From Promethearchaeota archaeon (GTDB lineage: Archaea > Asgardarchaeota > Lokiarchaeia > Sigyniarchaeales > SOKP01): a DNA stretch of 64,000 nucleotides. Both the position numbers and the translations under genes were made by a program. Within the stretch, counting starts at the first letter, position 1. Every line of letters starts with the position of its first letter. Location: assembly GCA_019058445.1 (NCBI GenBank), contig JAHPZA010000006.1, forward strand, positions 1 to 64,000. The letters are read 5' to 3'. The notes below the pieces were generated by a model that was not told where the DNA came from, did no database searches, and saw only the letters and a list, made by a program, of their open reading frames with translations. Shown piece by piece: positions 1 to 10,086 of the stretch.

Positions 1-305
1 GAATAAAAAATGCTTTTGAAGAAGAATTGGGGTATGAAGTCATTATTCATGAAAACTATTACGTGATGGGAGCATTTGGTTCAGCCATTTTGGCAAGGGA
101 ACATGTAAATGGACAGGTATCTTCTTTTCATGGCCTAAAAGTTAGTGAAATGAACTTGGCTCCAGGTTCATTTGTCTGTCCTGATTGTGCAAATAGATGT
201 ACAGTTAAATACCTTGTCAGGGAAGAAGATAAAAATAGAGTAACTGGAAGAGAAAAGGATGATGCGATATTTGCACGATGGAATAGTAGGTGCGGTAAAT
301 GGTAA
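1..305 (+). CDS. 2-hydroxyacyl-CoA dehydratase activase (BadF/HgdC type), 3' end only
   Basis: This is the C-terminal end of a gene that begins before the window; the frame is open from base 3 with no stop, so the TTG at 27 is not a real start. Visible are a segment ending in MGAFGSAILARE, typical of the end of the ASKHA ATPase domain of HgdC/BadF activases, then a small cysteine region (CPDCANRC) and a closing RCGKW, which matches the GxRCGK end seen in large CoA-dehydratase activases. Such proteins use ATP to inject an electron into 2-hydroxyacyl-CoA dehydratases or benzoyl-CoA reductases. The stop overlaps the next start by 7 nt, so both are translated from one message. Family assignment is fairly secure; the substrate cannot be told. 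Confidence 0.75.
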   Translation, partial: IKNAFEEELGYEVIIHENYYVMGAFGSAILAREHVNGQVSSFHGLKVSEMNLAPGSFVCPDCANRCTVKYLVREEDKNRVTGREKDDAIFARWNSRCGKW

Positions 306-1627
306 ATATTAGAGTTTCATTTTCACGAATGGGTTGGAGCTATATTTTTTTCAAAGCTTTATTCCATGATCTTCCTGGTATTGAAGTTATTGATCCCCCT
401 CTAGTAAACACTGAAATCGTTAGTGAAGGAGTCAAAAATTCTCCTGAATTCGTTTGTTTTCCATTTAAAGTCATTCTTGGTGAAATGATAAACCTGTATC
501 GTAATTATGATGTTAAAGATTTTGCGATGATTGCTGACTACGGCCCATGTCGAGCAGGAATTTATGCTGTCGTCCAGAAAAGAATCTTGAAAAATATGGG
601 ATTCAAGGATGTTAGAATGTTTTATCTACGTCAAGATGATTTTCGAAATCTTGAATGGCTAAGGGTATTTCGTGATTTAGAAAAAAGAACAGGAAGAAAA
701 TTTGATGACTATAAAATTTTAAGAAACACACTCTTGTTCTTGGTCAAAGCATACTATGTTGAAAGAATAAGCCATATTGAAGGACTTGTTAGATGTCGAG
801 AAAAAAACAAAGCAATGACTACCAAAGTAGTTCATGCTTTGATGAATTTACTTGATAGCGAAAATAATTTGATGAAATTATCTAATTTTGATAGAACGAT
901 AGATGAAAATTTTCGCAAGATTCCTATTGACAAGGAAATGGAACCTTTGAGGGTTTGTTATACTGGGGAAATCCAAGTCATGTTGGAGAAATGGGTTAAT
1001 TATGATCTGATGGGAGAATTAGGCGTCATGGGTATCGAGGTTCACAAGCAGTATGATGTCTTTGATTGGGTCATGTACAAACTTGACGCCAGCAAACGAA
1101 GAAGACGACTTGAACGTGTTGCAAGAAAGTATATTCCAATGGATATTGGGGGGGAGGCTGTGTGGAATATGGGAAGTTATCTTGAGTCTCAAGAAAAAGG
1201 TTTTGATGGTTTTGTCCATATATTCCCATTTACTTGCATGCCTGAAATATCCCTCATGGGAATGTTAGAAGCTGAGAAAAACATGGACAAGTTTTACATG
1301 CCCCACATTCATTTTAGTCTTGATGGAAGTTCTGGTTTTGAAGGACTTAGAACAAGAATCGAAGCATTTCATGATTTAATGGTTGGCAACAAGAAAACTA
1401 ATCCCTTGTTTAGAGATGCCAAGTATGTGGTCCCGGATGAAATAAAAAGTATATATTTTAAGCCGAAATCTAATTTTGAATATTTCATGTCTAGTATTGA
1501 AAAACCAATGTCAATCGTTTTAACAATGCTGAATCCAACAAAGAAATTAGATGTAGGATTCACCGTTAAGAATGGACTCGAGTTTTTTTCAAGAAATTCG
1601 TTTTTGGGATCTCTTTTTAACCTTTGA
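299..1627 (+). CDS. DUF2229-type acyl-CoA dehydratase activase-related protein
   Basis: A 442-residue protein whose ATG lies inside the last codons of the preceding activase. The N-terminus (FSRMGWSYIFFKALF, then PEFVCFPFKVILGE) matches the DUF2229 module, which in many bacteria and archaea is fused behind the activase ATPase domain. Here the two are separate, translationally coupled genes. Conserved cysteines include FVCFPFK, GPCRAG and FTCMPE, which in related HgdB-like folds hold an iron-sulfur cluster. The likely role is electron transfer or activation for a 2-hydroxyacyl-CoA dehydratase encoded elsewhere; no dehydratase subunits are in the window. The gene is followed by a convergent uvrB. 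Confidence 0.7.
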   Translation: MVNIRVSFSRMGWSYIFFKALFHDLPGIEVIDPPLVNTEIVSEGVKNSPEFVCFPFKVILGEMINLYRNYDVKDFAMIADYGPCRAGIYAVVQKRILKNMGFKDVRMFYLRQDDFRNLEWLRVFRDLEKRTGRKFDDYKILRNTLLFLVKAYYVERISHIEGLVRCREKNKAMTTKVVHALMNLLDSENNLMKLSNFDRTIDENFRKIPIDKEMEPLRVCYTGEIQVMLEKWVNYDLMGELGVMGIEVHKQYDVFDWVMYKLDASKRRRRLERVARKYIPMDIGGEAVWNMGSYLESQEKGFDGFVHIFPFTCMPEISLMGMLEAEKNMDKFYMPHIHFSLDGSSGFEGLRTRIEAFHDLMVGNKKTNPLFRDAKYVVPDEIKSIYFKPKSNFEYFMSSIEKPMSIVLTMLNPTKKLDVGFTVKNGLEFFSRNSFLGSLFNL

Positions 1628-1639
1628 GAGGCTATTTTG

Positions 1640-1698
1640 TTATGAAAGTTTCTTTTCCAAATATGGGCAATTCGTGGCCATTTTAGCCCCTTTCATAA
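1640..1698. terminator. inverted repeat between convergent genes, possible bidirectional terminator
   Basis: A 9-bp inverted repeat (TTATGAAAG at 1640-1648, CTTTCATAA at 1690-1698) brackets a shorter GGGC/GCCC pair in the gap between the DUF2229 gene and the convergent uvrB. No strong T-tract follows on the plus strand, so termination is inferred from position only. Confidence 0.3.
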
Positions 1699-1755
1699 TA
1701 AGATTTTGTGACATAATGTTATTCATACAATTCAATTATTTATAACAGAAAAATT

Positions 1756-3765
1756 CTATGCTTTTATTTTATAATCTGCTTTCATATCCCTTATTTTGTC
1801 TCTTAGATACGCTGCATCCTCAAACCTTAGCTCTTTAGCAGCCAAAAACATTTTATTTTCGAGATATTGGATTACAATATCAAGATCTCCTTGTTCATTT
1901 AATTCTTCAATTTTATCATATAAGGTTTTCTTAAACCTCTTTGTCTCTTTTTCTTTTAGTTCTTTTTCTTCAGAAAGTGATTCTAAAATATTCTTTTTAA
2001 TCGTTTGAGGTGTAATATTGTTTGCTTTATTATAAGCGATTTGCTTATTACGCCTCCTGTTGGTTTCATCGATCGCGGCTCTCATCGCGGGTGTAATTTT
2101 ATCGGCATATAATATAGCTCTACCCTCAACATTTCTCGATGCCCTTCCAATGGTCTGAATTAGGGACCTCGTATCTCTTAAAAAGCCAAGTTTGTCTGCA
2201 TCCAAAATCGCTACTAATTGAACCTCTGGTAAGTCCAAACCTTCCCGTAGGAGGTTTATCCCAACCAAAACATCATAAGTCCCATCTCGTAAATGTCTTA
2301 ATATCTCAAAACGTTCAACCGTATCGACCTCAGAATGCAAATATGCTACTTTCAAACTCAATTCAGAATAATATTCTGCAATGTCTTCTGCCATTCTTTT
2401 CGTTAGCGTCGTGATTAATACTCTTCCTTGATTCTTAATTACTTTTCTTATCTCTCCTAATAAATCATCAATTTGATTCTCAGCAGGTCTGATCTCAACA
2501 AAGGGATCAACGAGCCCTGTTGGTCTTATGATTTGCTCCGCCGAAATTCCATGACTTTTCTTTAATTCATACTCTCCGGGAGTGGCACTCATAAAGACAA
2601 CGTATTTTATCTTTTGTTCCCATTCTTCAAATTTAAGGGGTCTATTATCATAAGCACTCGGGAGTCTCCATCCAAATTCTGTGAGGTTTTTCTTGCGGGA
2701 AATATCCCCTCCAATCATACCATGTATTTGAGGAATGGTCACATGGGACTCATCGACCACAATTAAAAAATCCTCAGGGAAATAGTCAATAAGAGTCATT
2801 GGAGGTGTTCCAGGAGGGCGCCCGTCTAAATGTCGTGAATAATTCTCAATTCCTTTACAGAATCCCATTTCTCTCATCATTTCAAGATCGAATTTCACTC
2901 GTCGTTCTATCCGTTGAGCTTCGGCATATTTCTTTTCTTTTTTGAAAAAATCTATTTGACCTTTCATTTCTTCTTCTATCGAATCGAGTGCTTTTATTTT
3001 ATTTTCCTCAGGAATTATAAAATGAGTCGCAGGGAAAATACGGCAATTTGGAATATCTTTCAATACTTGGTTGGATATTGGATGTATTTCTTGAATTGAT
3101 TCTATTTCATCTCCAAACATCGATATTCGGATGGCTGTATCTAAGTAAGCGGGATAAATGTCAATTATATCACCTTTTACCCTTACAACACCCCTTTTAA
3201 ATTCGATATTTTTTCGTTCATAGTTCATTTTTATAAGGCCTTTTATGATATCAGCACGTTTGATAGTTTGCCCCAATTCTAAATTTAAAGATACTGCGAC
3301 CCATTCATCTGGATTACCGATTCCATAGATACAAGAAACGGTCGCTACAATAATTACGTCCTTTCGCGTTTTTATTGCATGAGTGGAAGCCAATCTTAAT
3401 TTTTCAATCTCTTCATTTACACTAAAATCTTTCTCAATATATAATCCCGTGATTGGCATATATGCTTCAGGCTGATAATAATCATAGTAGGACACAAAAT
3501 AGTGAACAGCATTATCAGGGAACAATTCTTTAAGTTCATTATATAATTGTGCAGCTAAAGTCTTATTAGGTGCCATAACGAGAGTAGGTTTTTGGATTCT
3601 CTGAATAATATTTGCGACAGAGAATGTTTTTCCCGTGCCAGTCGCTCCTAATAAAGTTTGAAATCTTTCTTTCTTTATTAAAATATTTTCTGCGAGAATT
3701 TCTATTGCTTGTGGTTGATCGCCACGAGGCTGAAATTCAGATTGTAAATTGAATTCTGTACTCAT
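1756..3765 (-). CDS. uvrB: UvrABC excision nuclease subunit B
   Basis: UvrB is the damage-verifying helicase-like subunit of bacterial-type nucleotide excision repair. The 669-residue length is normal. In order one sees Walker A (GATGTGKT at residues 40-47), the beta-hairpin region YYDYYQPEAYMP, the DESH Walker B motif, the helicase VI-like QTIGRASRN, and a C-terminal UVR motif (AAKELRFEDAAYLRDKIRDM) that binds UvrC. The ATG at 3763-3765 gives a full family-length protein. No uvrA or uvrC is nearby, so the system must be completed from elsewhere. UvrABC is patchy in archaea and is generally considered acquired from bacteria. Confidence 0.97.
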   Translation of the reverse strand: MSTEFNLQSEFQPRGDQPQAIEILAENILIKKERFQTLLGATGTGKTFSVANIIQRIQKPTLVMAPNKTLAAQLYNELKELFPDNAVHYFVSYYDYYQPEAYMPITGLYIEKDFSVNEEIEKLRLASTHAIKTRKDVIIVATVSCIYGIGNPDEWVAVSLNLELGQTIKRADIIKGLIKMNYERKNIEFKRGVVRVKGDIIDIYPAYLDTAIRISMFGDEIESIQEIHPISNQVLKDIPNCRIFPATHFIIPEENKIKALDSIEEEMKGQIDFFKKEKKYAEAQRIERRVKFDLEMMREMGFCKGIENYSRHLDGRPPGTPPMTLIDYFPEDFLIVVDESHVTIPQIHGMIGGDISRKKNLTEFGWRLPSAYDNRPLKFEEWEQKIKYVVFMSATPGEYELKKSHGISAEQIIRPTGLVDPFVEIRPAENQIDDLLGEIRKVIKNQGRVLITTLTKRMAEDIAEYYSELSLKVAYLHSEVDTVERFEILRHLRDGTYDVLVGINLLREGLDLPEVQLVAILDADKLGFLRDTRSLIQTIGRASRNVEGRAILYADKITPAMRAAIDETNRRRNKQIAYNKANNITPQTIKKNILESLSEEKELKEKETKRFKKTLYDKIEELNEQGDLDIVIQYLENKMFLAAKELRFEDAAYLRDKIRDMKADYKIKA

Positions 3766-3960
3766 GAGAAATGATGATTAGATTTTTAATCAGATTAATT
3801 AAAATTATCATTTGTTTTAGTATTTAAACGATAAGTTAAGCTATTTAAATGAAAAGTCGCTTAAGATTTTTACGGCAAGATATTATTGAGTGCCAAGAAA
3901 TATTCTATATAATGAAATACGATCTCTTAAAAGAAAAAAAAGGTAAGATATTTAGTGTGT

Positions 3961-6900
3961 TTAAACTATGTGGTGATCGATTTCGTCTTCGGCTCCTTCT
4001 CTTGACCGAACAAGGATTTTATATGGATCATTATCAATTACAATGAAATATGCTGAGAGAACACCAAGGTCAATGGATAATTCAATAGAATCACCGCTTC
4101 TAAGGTTGAAATCACTTTGATCACTTTGAAATTCATTTATTGGAACATAAGTATTGTTGATATAAACCGACTCGAGCTCGACCATTGAATTTCCGAGATT
4201 GTTTACTGTTATATTTAAAGTATTGTCAGCACTTATCACTCTTGTAGCACCTTCGTTTATATCAAGATTATAATAATTAGGAACTTGTAAAAGATTTTCA
4301 AGGGCATTGAAAGTCTTAATATAATTAAGCGTTGTATTTGTTGTGATATTGACGAGTACACTGTTAGATTTATTTATGTTCAGATTAGGGATATCAAATG
4401 AGAGATAAGCACATTCTTGAACATCTAAAATTGGGTCGCCATAAATAAATTCAGCATCATCATTAATTGAGATTTGCGTCGTTGCATTAAGATATATATC
4501 ACCTATTTCTAAAGGTTTATTACCCATATTTTTAATAAGTAAAGCCCCTGTTTCATTAGCCATGATATAGGAGGTTGTATAATCATTAATTTTATCAATA
4601 GTGCGTAGATCTAGAGTATCATTTAATACGTTAATGAGCCCTATGTCAGACGCTGCTGTACTCAATAGGTCCTCACCACAAACCGCGGTTACTGCTATAG
4701 CAAGCTCTTCATTAACAGTTAAATCAAAATCGGAGGCATCTACTAGTATAGTATTTTCTTCACCTGGCTGTAATACTAGGCTTCTATCGATAGTATCCCA
4801 CTTATCAATACTTATATAGTCTGAAGCGGTTAAATTATAAATATTACCATACTTCACAGAATCGGCTTCTCCTATATAGACAGAATCTAAACCAAGTACG
4901 CCACTTCCCGTATTTTTTATTCGAATTCTCATACTTCCATTATAGTACACATATGTTCCACTGCTACTGAAATCCAGAGGAATATGGGTTCTATAAGTGC
5001 CTACACCTGCTGCAAGCGCCTCTGGTGAGAGCCTTCGATCTTGGTTCAGAATAGAAAGTTCATATCCTTCATTATTACCCGAAAATAGCATCTCATTAGT
5101 TTTACCGCTAGATGTTTTAACTCCAATTAAATGTCCTTTTACAGTATCTGGTATGAAAAAATCTGCTGGTGCGTCTGATATTTTGACAAGACATTTAGTA
5201 CCCGGATTTAAAACTGCAGAACCACTTAAATATTCAGTTCGATTAGGATTTACAATATTATTCTCTTTGTCAAAATAAAATTCATTTAGATTTTCTATTC
5301 TATTTCCGACATTTTCTACTTCAAGGTATACATCGCTTTGAGAGCCAGTATAGACCACTTTGCTATTTTCTTTATTAATTTGAATATCTCCAGGTTCAGC
5401 TTTAGTTACAAAAAAGTCTTTTGTGCTTTCATCGAAAACATATGATGTTCCTTCTAAAGCAATACTTTCGGCAGTAACAGAAATATTTACAACATCATTA
5501 AGTTGGTAATCTTTAGTAATATCCACCCAAACAGGAGCTTCATCACCTTGTTTTAATTCATTAGTCGCTGAACCAATAGTAAAATTGTATTCAATATTAT
5601 TTATAGCAACTTTCGAAATTGTGAGATCTTTCGTTCCAGTATTTCTCAAATTAAATGTCGCAGCGTCCTGTTCAAATACTTTTGCATCTTCAATTGAAAA
5701 ACTCGAATCTAACGCAGTATAATCAACTTTGTATAGTTTTACTAAACCGTGCTGTGAGAAGTATGCCTCTTTAAATATTTTAAAATCATAGGCTCCGTCA
5801 TCAGGTATATGTTCATTCCATTCATTTCCATCATCATCTTCTCTTGCACTAATACCTTGTGCTGTATTTCCAGCAATTTGTGAGGCATAATACCATCGTA
5901 AATAGTCGTCATATGGATCCACTCCACTAGGACTTGTTGGTTCACTATAAAACATCAACCTTACTAATTGAGAGTCAAACCACGCATCTTTATATAACCC
6001 ACTTGTCTCGTTAATATAATCATCTTCAAGAAAAACGCTGTCTTCAGCCCAATTATCCTCTTCAAAGCCTTCATCTTTATAATATTCGTAATGATCATTA
6101 CAAATTCTTAACATCCAAGGCCATTTACCCTCATCACCACCGAATCCTGGAATTAAAAACCCAAAATATACTAATACATAATCTGCTTCTAGCTCGCGGA
6201 GTATCTTTGCACTATATATTTCATTTGTCTGCATCATTGCCATACCTACTAATCCTATTCTAGGTCCATTATGAGTATTGTTATCATTTACTGTTGTTAC
6301 ATTTCCTACGGGGGTTAACCAATAACCATAATCCCACCAGCTTACAACCACATCAGTTCCATCAATATTGTCTTTCATCCAAACAAGTGTTTCTTCCCAA
6401 TCATGATATTCCCCACCTATAACCATTTGACTGTAAGATAATTGATTAATTGAAATATCTGTAGCATGTAAAACTTGAGCAAGGCACAAAAATCCAACAA
6501 GAAAATAAACTGCAAAAACTTCTGAATTACCTACAGATCTTTTCAATTGTCTCCTGCGCTTTCTTATAGGAGTTATCCTTTTTTCTCCTACAAATGAACC
6601 GAAGATTTTTAGTACATTTACTAATCCATAAGCACCTAGTAATGCGGCAGCTGGAGCAAATAGTAATATTATTCGAATCATACTTCCCGTAAAATAGAAT
6701 AAGGTTAGGAGAAATGTCATCATTAAGATATCTGATGTTTTTAATCTTTTGAAACAGAAAAACACACCGAGTGGTAAAAGAGTTAGGGGAATAAGGGTAT
6801 TATAATAAAAAACTGACCATGCACTAGGCATATGTTCTGCAACTGACGCAACTAAATGCAAATCCTCACGCGTCAATGGACTTAGAATTGATCCTAGCCT

Positions 6901-7923
6901 TCCACCAAGTCCCAATTGGTCTAGTGGAATCCATTCTGGCTTAATCCAGACTATTATAGCAATAATTATGAAGATTGGAATAATGCCCCATTTTATCGAA
7001 TTTAACATCTTATAGTATATTTTTGGGAACTCTTTCTTTTTAATAAAAATTAAGTGAAATAATATTAAAACTAATGTAAATAGATATACCCCTCCCATAC
7101 TCATATCGGTGAAAAAATCATCATGATTAAAAGAAAAGTAAAACGAAAAAATTAAAAAACCAGTTCCTTGCACTCCAGCATATGCGATTAGTACATTTTC
7201 ATCATATTTATCCATCAAAATAATAATTGTTACCACTATTGGTATTGTGTAAAAAACGAATTGATATCCCCCCCAACTTAAAGATAAATACCCTAGAAAC
7301 ATACCACCAATTATGCTATATAAGAATTTACCAGTTTTAATTGTTTTTAAGAAAAATAACAATGTCATAAGTGTGGCAAAAACCCCAATAGTTTCATTAT
7401 CAAAAAATCCCGCCATGGTTCTTTGCATATGACCTGTATTGAATGCTAGAAAAAATGCGGTAAATAGACCACAACTACGATTATATACTTCTTTACCTAA
7501 AAAATATGCTGCTAACACAGTCAAACCTCCCATAAATGCGGGGAAAAAATAGCATACTTCATAGATTGTTACTGGGATTCCAAAAAATGTCAAAATTTTA
7601 TATATTACTACTGCGGTAAATGGTAATCCAGGTCTTAGAGTTGCACGATCTTTCCCTTCTGGATACCAGCTTTTCTCGTCATGCCAATGAAAATATTCAT
7701 AAAGAGAATGTTCTGAAATATATTTTGCATTATAATATTGGATCCAAGGATCAAAAGCTTTAATAAGAAGAGGTCCTCTTAATATTGGTGTTAATCTTAT
7801 CATAATGGCTACAATTACAACTAACGATAGAGCCATAAAAAACAAAATATTATCTGGCTTTACATTTACTGAAGCGCGTATACGATCTCGAAGATTTCGA
7901 AGCGAGTCTCCAATTTTAATCAT
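3961..7923 (-). CDS. aglB: STT3/AglB oligosaccharyltransferase with long beta-repeat C-terminus
   Basis: Membrane enzyme that transfers a lipid-linked glycan to asparagine in N-glycosylation sequons on the outer face of the membrane. The first ~500 residues hold about a dozen hydrophobic segments with FDPWIQYY (first acidic motif), AGFFDNETIG (second) and SVAEH, the SVSE-type loop. The signature WWDYGYW follows near residue 525. At 1320 residues it is far longer than the usual 650-1000. The extra part, from about residue 760, contains at least five Ig-like beta units marked by NTG/NVG/NMG/NLG turns (for example NTGTKDLTI and NNLGNSMVEL), reminiscent of CARDB domains. It is monocistronic, with uvrB behind and a divergent truA ahead. 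Confidence 0.95.
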   Translation of the reverse strand: MIKIGDSLRNLRDRIRASVNVKPDNILFFMALSLVVIVAIMIRLTPILRGPLLIKAFDPWIQYYNAKYISEHSLYEYFHWHDEKSWYPEGKDRATLRPGLPFTAVVIYKILTFFGIPVTIYEVCYFFPAFMGGLTVLAAYFLGKEVYNRSCGLFTAFFLAFNTGHMQRTMAGFFDNETIGVFATLMTLLFFLKTIKTGKFLYSIIGGMFLGYLSLSWGGYQFVFYTIPIVVTIIILMDKYDENVLIAYAGVQGTGFLIFSFYFSFNHDDFFTDMSMGGVYLFTLVLILFHLIFIKKKEFPKIYYKMLNSIKWGIIPIFIIIAIIVWIKPEWIPLDQLGLGGRLGSILSPLTREDLHLVASVAEHMPSAWSVFYYNTLIPLTLLPLGVFFCFKRLKTSDILMMTFLLTLFYFTGSMIRIILLFAPAAALLGAYGLVNVLKIFGSFVGEKRITPIRKRRRQLKRSVGNSEVFAVYFLVGFLCLAQVLHATDISINQLSYSQMVIGGEYHDWEETLVWMKDNIDGTDVVVSWWDYGYWLTPVGNVTTVNDNNTHNGPRIGLVGMAMMQTNEIYSAKILRELEADYVLVYFGFLIPGFGGDEGKWPWMLRICNDHYEYYKDEGFEEDNWAEDSVFLEDDYINETSGLYKDAWFDSQLVRLMFYSEPTSPSGVDPYDDYLRWYYASQIAGNTAQGISAREDDDGNEWNEHIPDDGAYDFKIFKEAYFSQHGLVKLYKVDYTALDSSFSIEDAKVFEQDAATFNLRNTGTKDLTISKVAINNIEYNFTIGSATNELKQGDEAPVWVDITKDYQLNDVVNISVTAESIALEGTSYVFDESTKDFFVTKAEPGDIQINKENSKVVYTGSQSDVYLEVENVGNRIENLNEFYFDKENNIVNPNRTEYLSGSAVLNPGTKCLVKISDAPADFFIPDTVKGHLIGVKTSSGKTNEMLFSGNNEGYELSILNQDRRLSPEALAAGVGTYRTHIPLDFSSSGTYVYYNGSMRIRIKNTGSGVLGLDSVYIGEADSVKYGNIYNLTASDYISIDKWDTIDRSLVLQPGEENTILVDASDFDLTVNEELAIAVTAVCGEDLLSTAASDIGLINVLNDTLDLRTIDKINDYTTSYIMANETGALLIKNMGNKPLEIGDIYLNATTQISINDDAEFIYGDPILDVQECAYLSFDIPNLNINKSNSVLVNITTNTTLNYIKTFNALENLLQVPNYYNLDINEGATRVISADNTLNITVNNLGNSMVELESVYINNTYVPINEFQSDQSDFNLRSGDSIELSIDLGVLSAYFIVIDNDPYKILVRSREGAEDEIDHHIV

Positions 7924-8186
7924 ATTTTTTAAAAAAACATTTGATTAAATAATTCTTTAAAAATCAACATAAAATTTAGATTATAAAAAAATCCTTTTCA
8001 TTAAAAGATTTTTCTTTCAACCGATATTCTACTTAGCTCGAACTTTATTGGAATATTACTGAAGACTTTAAGATTTTTATATTTATTTTACTCGAATGTA
8101 AATTAGATTTTTTTAGTAGTTTTAAGCCATGATTTAAATATGGTACTATTATATCTCTAGTAAATAAAAAAAAAACATAGAGTTGT

Positions 8187-9047
8187 GTGAGAATCTTAGC
8201 TGATCCTCATAGATATCTATTCAAATTCTACTATATTGGAACTAATGAGTTTCATGGCTCTCAGAGGCAATTGGATAAATTTACAACTGAAGAGTGTTTA
8301 CTGAAAGCCCTATTAAAAAAAAAATATATCAACAATGTTAAAAGCTCTGGATTTGAAGTTGCTAGTAGAACAGATAGATTTGTTTCTGCTCGGGGGGCAG
8401 CTTTTTCTTTTATATCTCTTAAAATTCCTATTTTAATGGAGATTAACTCTATTTTACCTGATGAAATAGGGTTATGGGCTTATACAAAAGTAGGAATGGA
8501 TTTCCACTCCAGATTTAATGCAGTTTGTCGGCATTACAAATATATCGTACCCCGTCCTATTTCTTTACTTGAAAAAGATTTTACTCTAAACCTTGAAATT
8601 ATCAGAAAAGCTTGCAAACAATTAGTGGGAAAGCATGATTTCAAAAATTTCTCTAAAAAAGAAAAAGTAGAGAAAAATACTATTAGAGACATAGATTCGG
8701 TCACAATGGATATCTATAATGGATATATAATTTTTGATTTCAAAAGCAAAGCTTTTTTAAGACAACAGGTTCGTAGAATGGCTAAAAAACTTTTAGAATT
8801 AGGCACAGGAATGATTGATTATTCTGATTTTTTAGATTTATTGAATCCATCAAATGATATTTCTTATCAACCTGCAGACCCAACTGGTTTAATTTTATGG
8901 GATGTAGAATTTCATGATAGCATTAAACTAAATGTAGAAAGTAAATCTGCTGAGAGAATGAAGAAATATTTTTTAAATCAGACCTTAAAATTTGGACATA
9001 GACATCAATTATTTAAGATTTTGCATCAAAACAATCTTAGCCAATAA
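8187..9047 (+). CDS. truA: tRNA pseudouridine synthase A
   Basis: Converts uridines in the anticodon stem-loop (classically 38-40) to pseudouridine. The catalytic aspartate lies in SRTDRFVSA (Asp63). The LFKFYYIGTNEFHGSQRQ start and the C-terminal FLRQQVRRMAKKLLELG and DPTGLILWDVEF segments are all typical of the family. The first in-frame start is GTG at 8187, because an in-frame TGA lies directly before it, so the start is well fixed. The last 39 nt overlap the 3' end of the convergent rfc gene, a tight arrangement in which both C-termini share the same DNA. Confidence 0.93.
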   Translation: MRILADPHRYLFKFYYIGTNEFHGSQRQLDKFTTEECLLKALLKKKYINNVKSSGFEVASRTDRFVSARGAAFSFISLKIPILMEINSILPDEIGLWAYTKVGMDFHSRFNAVCRHYKYIVPRPISLLEKDFTLNLEIIRKACKQLVGKHDFKNFSKKEKVEKNTIRDIDSVTMDIYNGYIIFDFKSKAFLRQQVRRMAKKLLELGTGMIDYSDFLDLLNPSNDISYQPADPTGLILWDVEFHDSIKLNVESKSAERMKKYFLNQTLKFGHRHQLFKILHQNNLSQ

Positions 9048-9980
9048 AGCCTGGAGTTGAATTTCTTCTGTTCCTCCTTGACTTAAACGATATTCAAATT
9101 CTGCTAATAATTTTGACAATTCTATTTTTAGATCTTCAGAAATATTCAGTTTATAAATCTCCCTATGTATATTCTTAATAATATTCCTGCCAGAAAGTCC
9201 ATATTCTTTTATTAAATCTTTAAGTAATTTGATGGATAGTTGTAATTGCCCTTCCATAGCTGTTTGAAGAATTTCAATAATTTTATCAGAGGGTACCTCA
9301 CCAGCTACTCTAAATACTAAATCCTGATTAATATTTTTTGAAATAGTACCACAAGATTGTAAATAATTAATCGCTCTTCTACAATCACCTCTGGAAACAT
9401 CTACTAACGCGTTTAAACCATTAGTGGCAAGGGTAATTTTTTCATTTTTTGCGATATATTCTATTCTATCTTTAATATCGTCATCATTTAAAGAAGAAAA
9501 TCGAAACACAACACATCTACTCTGGATTGGAGGAATTATCTTGTTAGAATAATTACAAATTAAAATCATTCTGCAATTTTTAGTGTACTTTTCCATAGTT
9601 CTTCTTAAAGCCTGCTGGGCCGGAGCGGTCATATTATCGGCCTCATCTAAAATCAAAATTTTAAAGGAAACCTCTCGTGGGGGGCGAGCTTTTGCAAAAT
9701 CCTTGATATATGTTCTAATTACATCTATACCACGAGCATCGCTTGCATTTAATTCCATGTGTGTGATATTTGGCGACATTTTTCTTCCATATAATTCTCG
9801 TACCATGCAAAGCGCTGAGGTAGTTTTACCAGTTCCTGCAGGACCTGCAAAAATTAAATGAGGCATTGATATGTCTTTAACAAATTGCTTTAGGCGCTTA
9901 ATAATTCCTGATTGGTTTACAACATCATCTAGAATACGAGGACGATACTTTTCCACCCACGGCCGGTTTTCAATAGCCAT
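9009..9980 (-). CDS. rfcS: replication factor C small subunit
   Basis: AAA+ clamp-loader subunit that opens the PCNA ring at primer ends. Motifs: RPWVEKYRP at the N-terminus, Walker A GPAGTGKT (46-53), Walker B LILDEADNMT, and the RFC box QSRC. The 323-residue length is standard for archaeal RFC small subunits. The large subunit is not next to it. Its product would load the PCNA encoded at 23039-23842 in this window. The 3' end overlaps truA by 39 nt on the opposite strand. Confidence 0.96.
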   Translation of the reverse strand: MAIENRPWVEKYRPRILDDVVNQSGIIKRLKQFVKDISMPHLIFAGPAGTGKTTSALCMVRELYGRKMSPNITHMELNASDARGIDVIRTYIKDFAKARPPREVSFKILILDEADNMTAPAQQALRRTMEKYTKNCRMILICNYSNKIIPPIQSRCVVFRFSSLNDDDIKDRIEYIAKNEKITLATNGLNALVDVSRGDCRRAINYLQSCGTISKNINQDLVFRVAGEVPSDKIIEILQTAMEGQLQLSIKLLKDLIKEYGLSGRNIIKNIHREIYKLNISEDLKIELSKLLAEFEYRLSQGGTEEIQLQALLAKIVLMQNLK

Positions 9981-10086
9981 ATTTTCTCATATTGTTAGTA
10001 TAATTTTCTGTTCATGCATAAAAAAAACAATTAAGAATTAAATTTTCTTATGAATTAATTAATAAAAAATAATTGGAAAATTACTT

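Noticed and set aside
3771..3790. ATGATGA resembling a C box of a C/D guide RNA upstream of uvrB
   Set aside because: No D box (CTGA) at a suitable distance on the same strand.
3849..4046. 65-residue plus-strand frame between uvrB and aglB
   Set aside because: Its second half overlaps the 3' end of aglB on the other strand and it resembles no protein.
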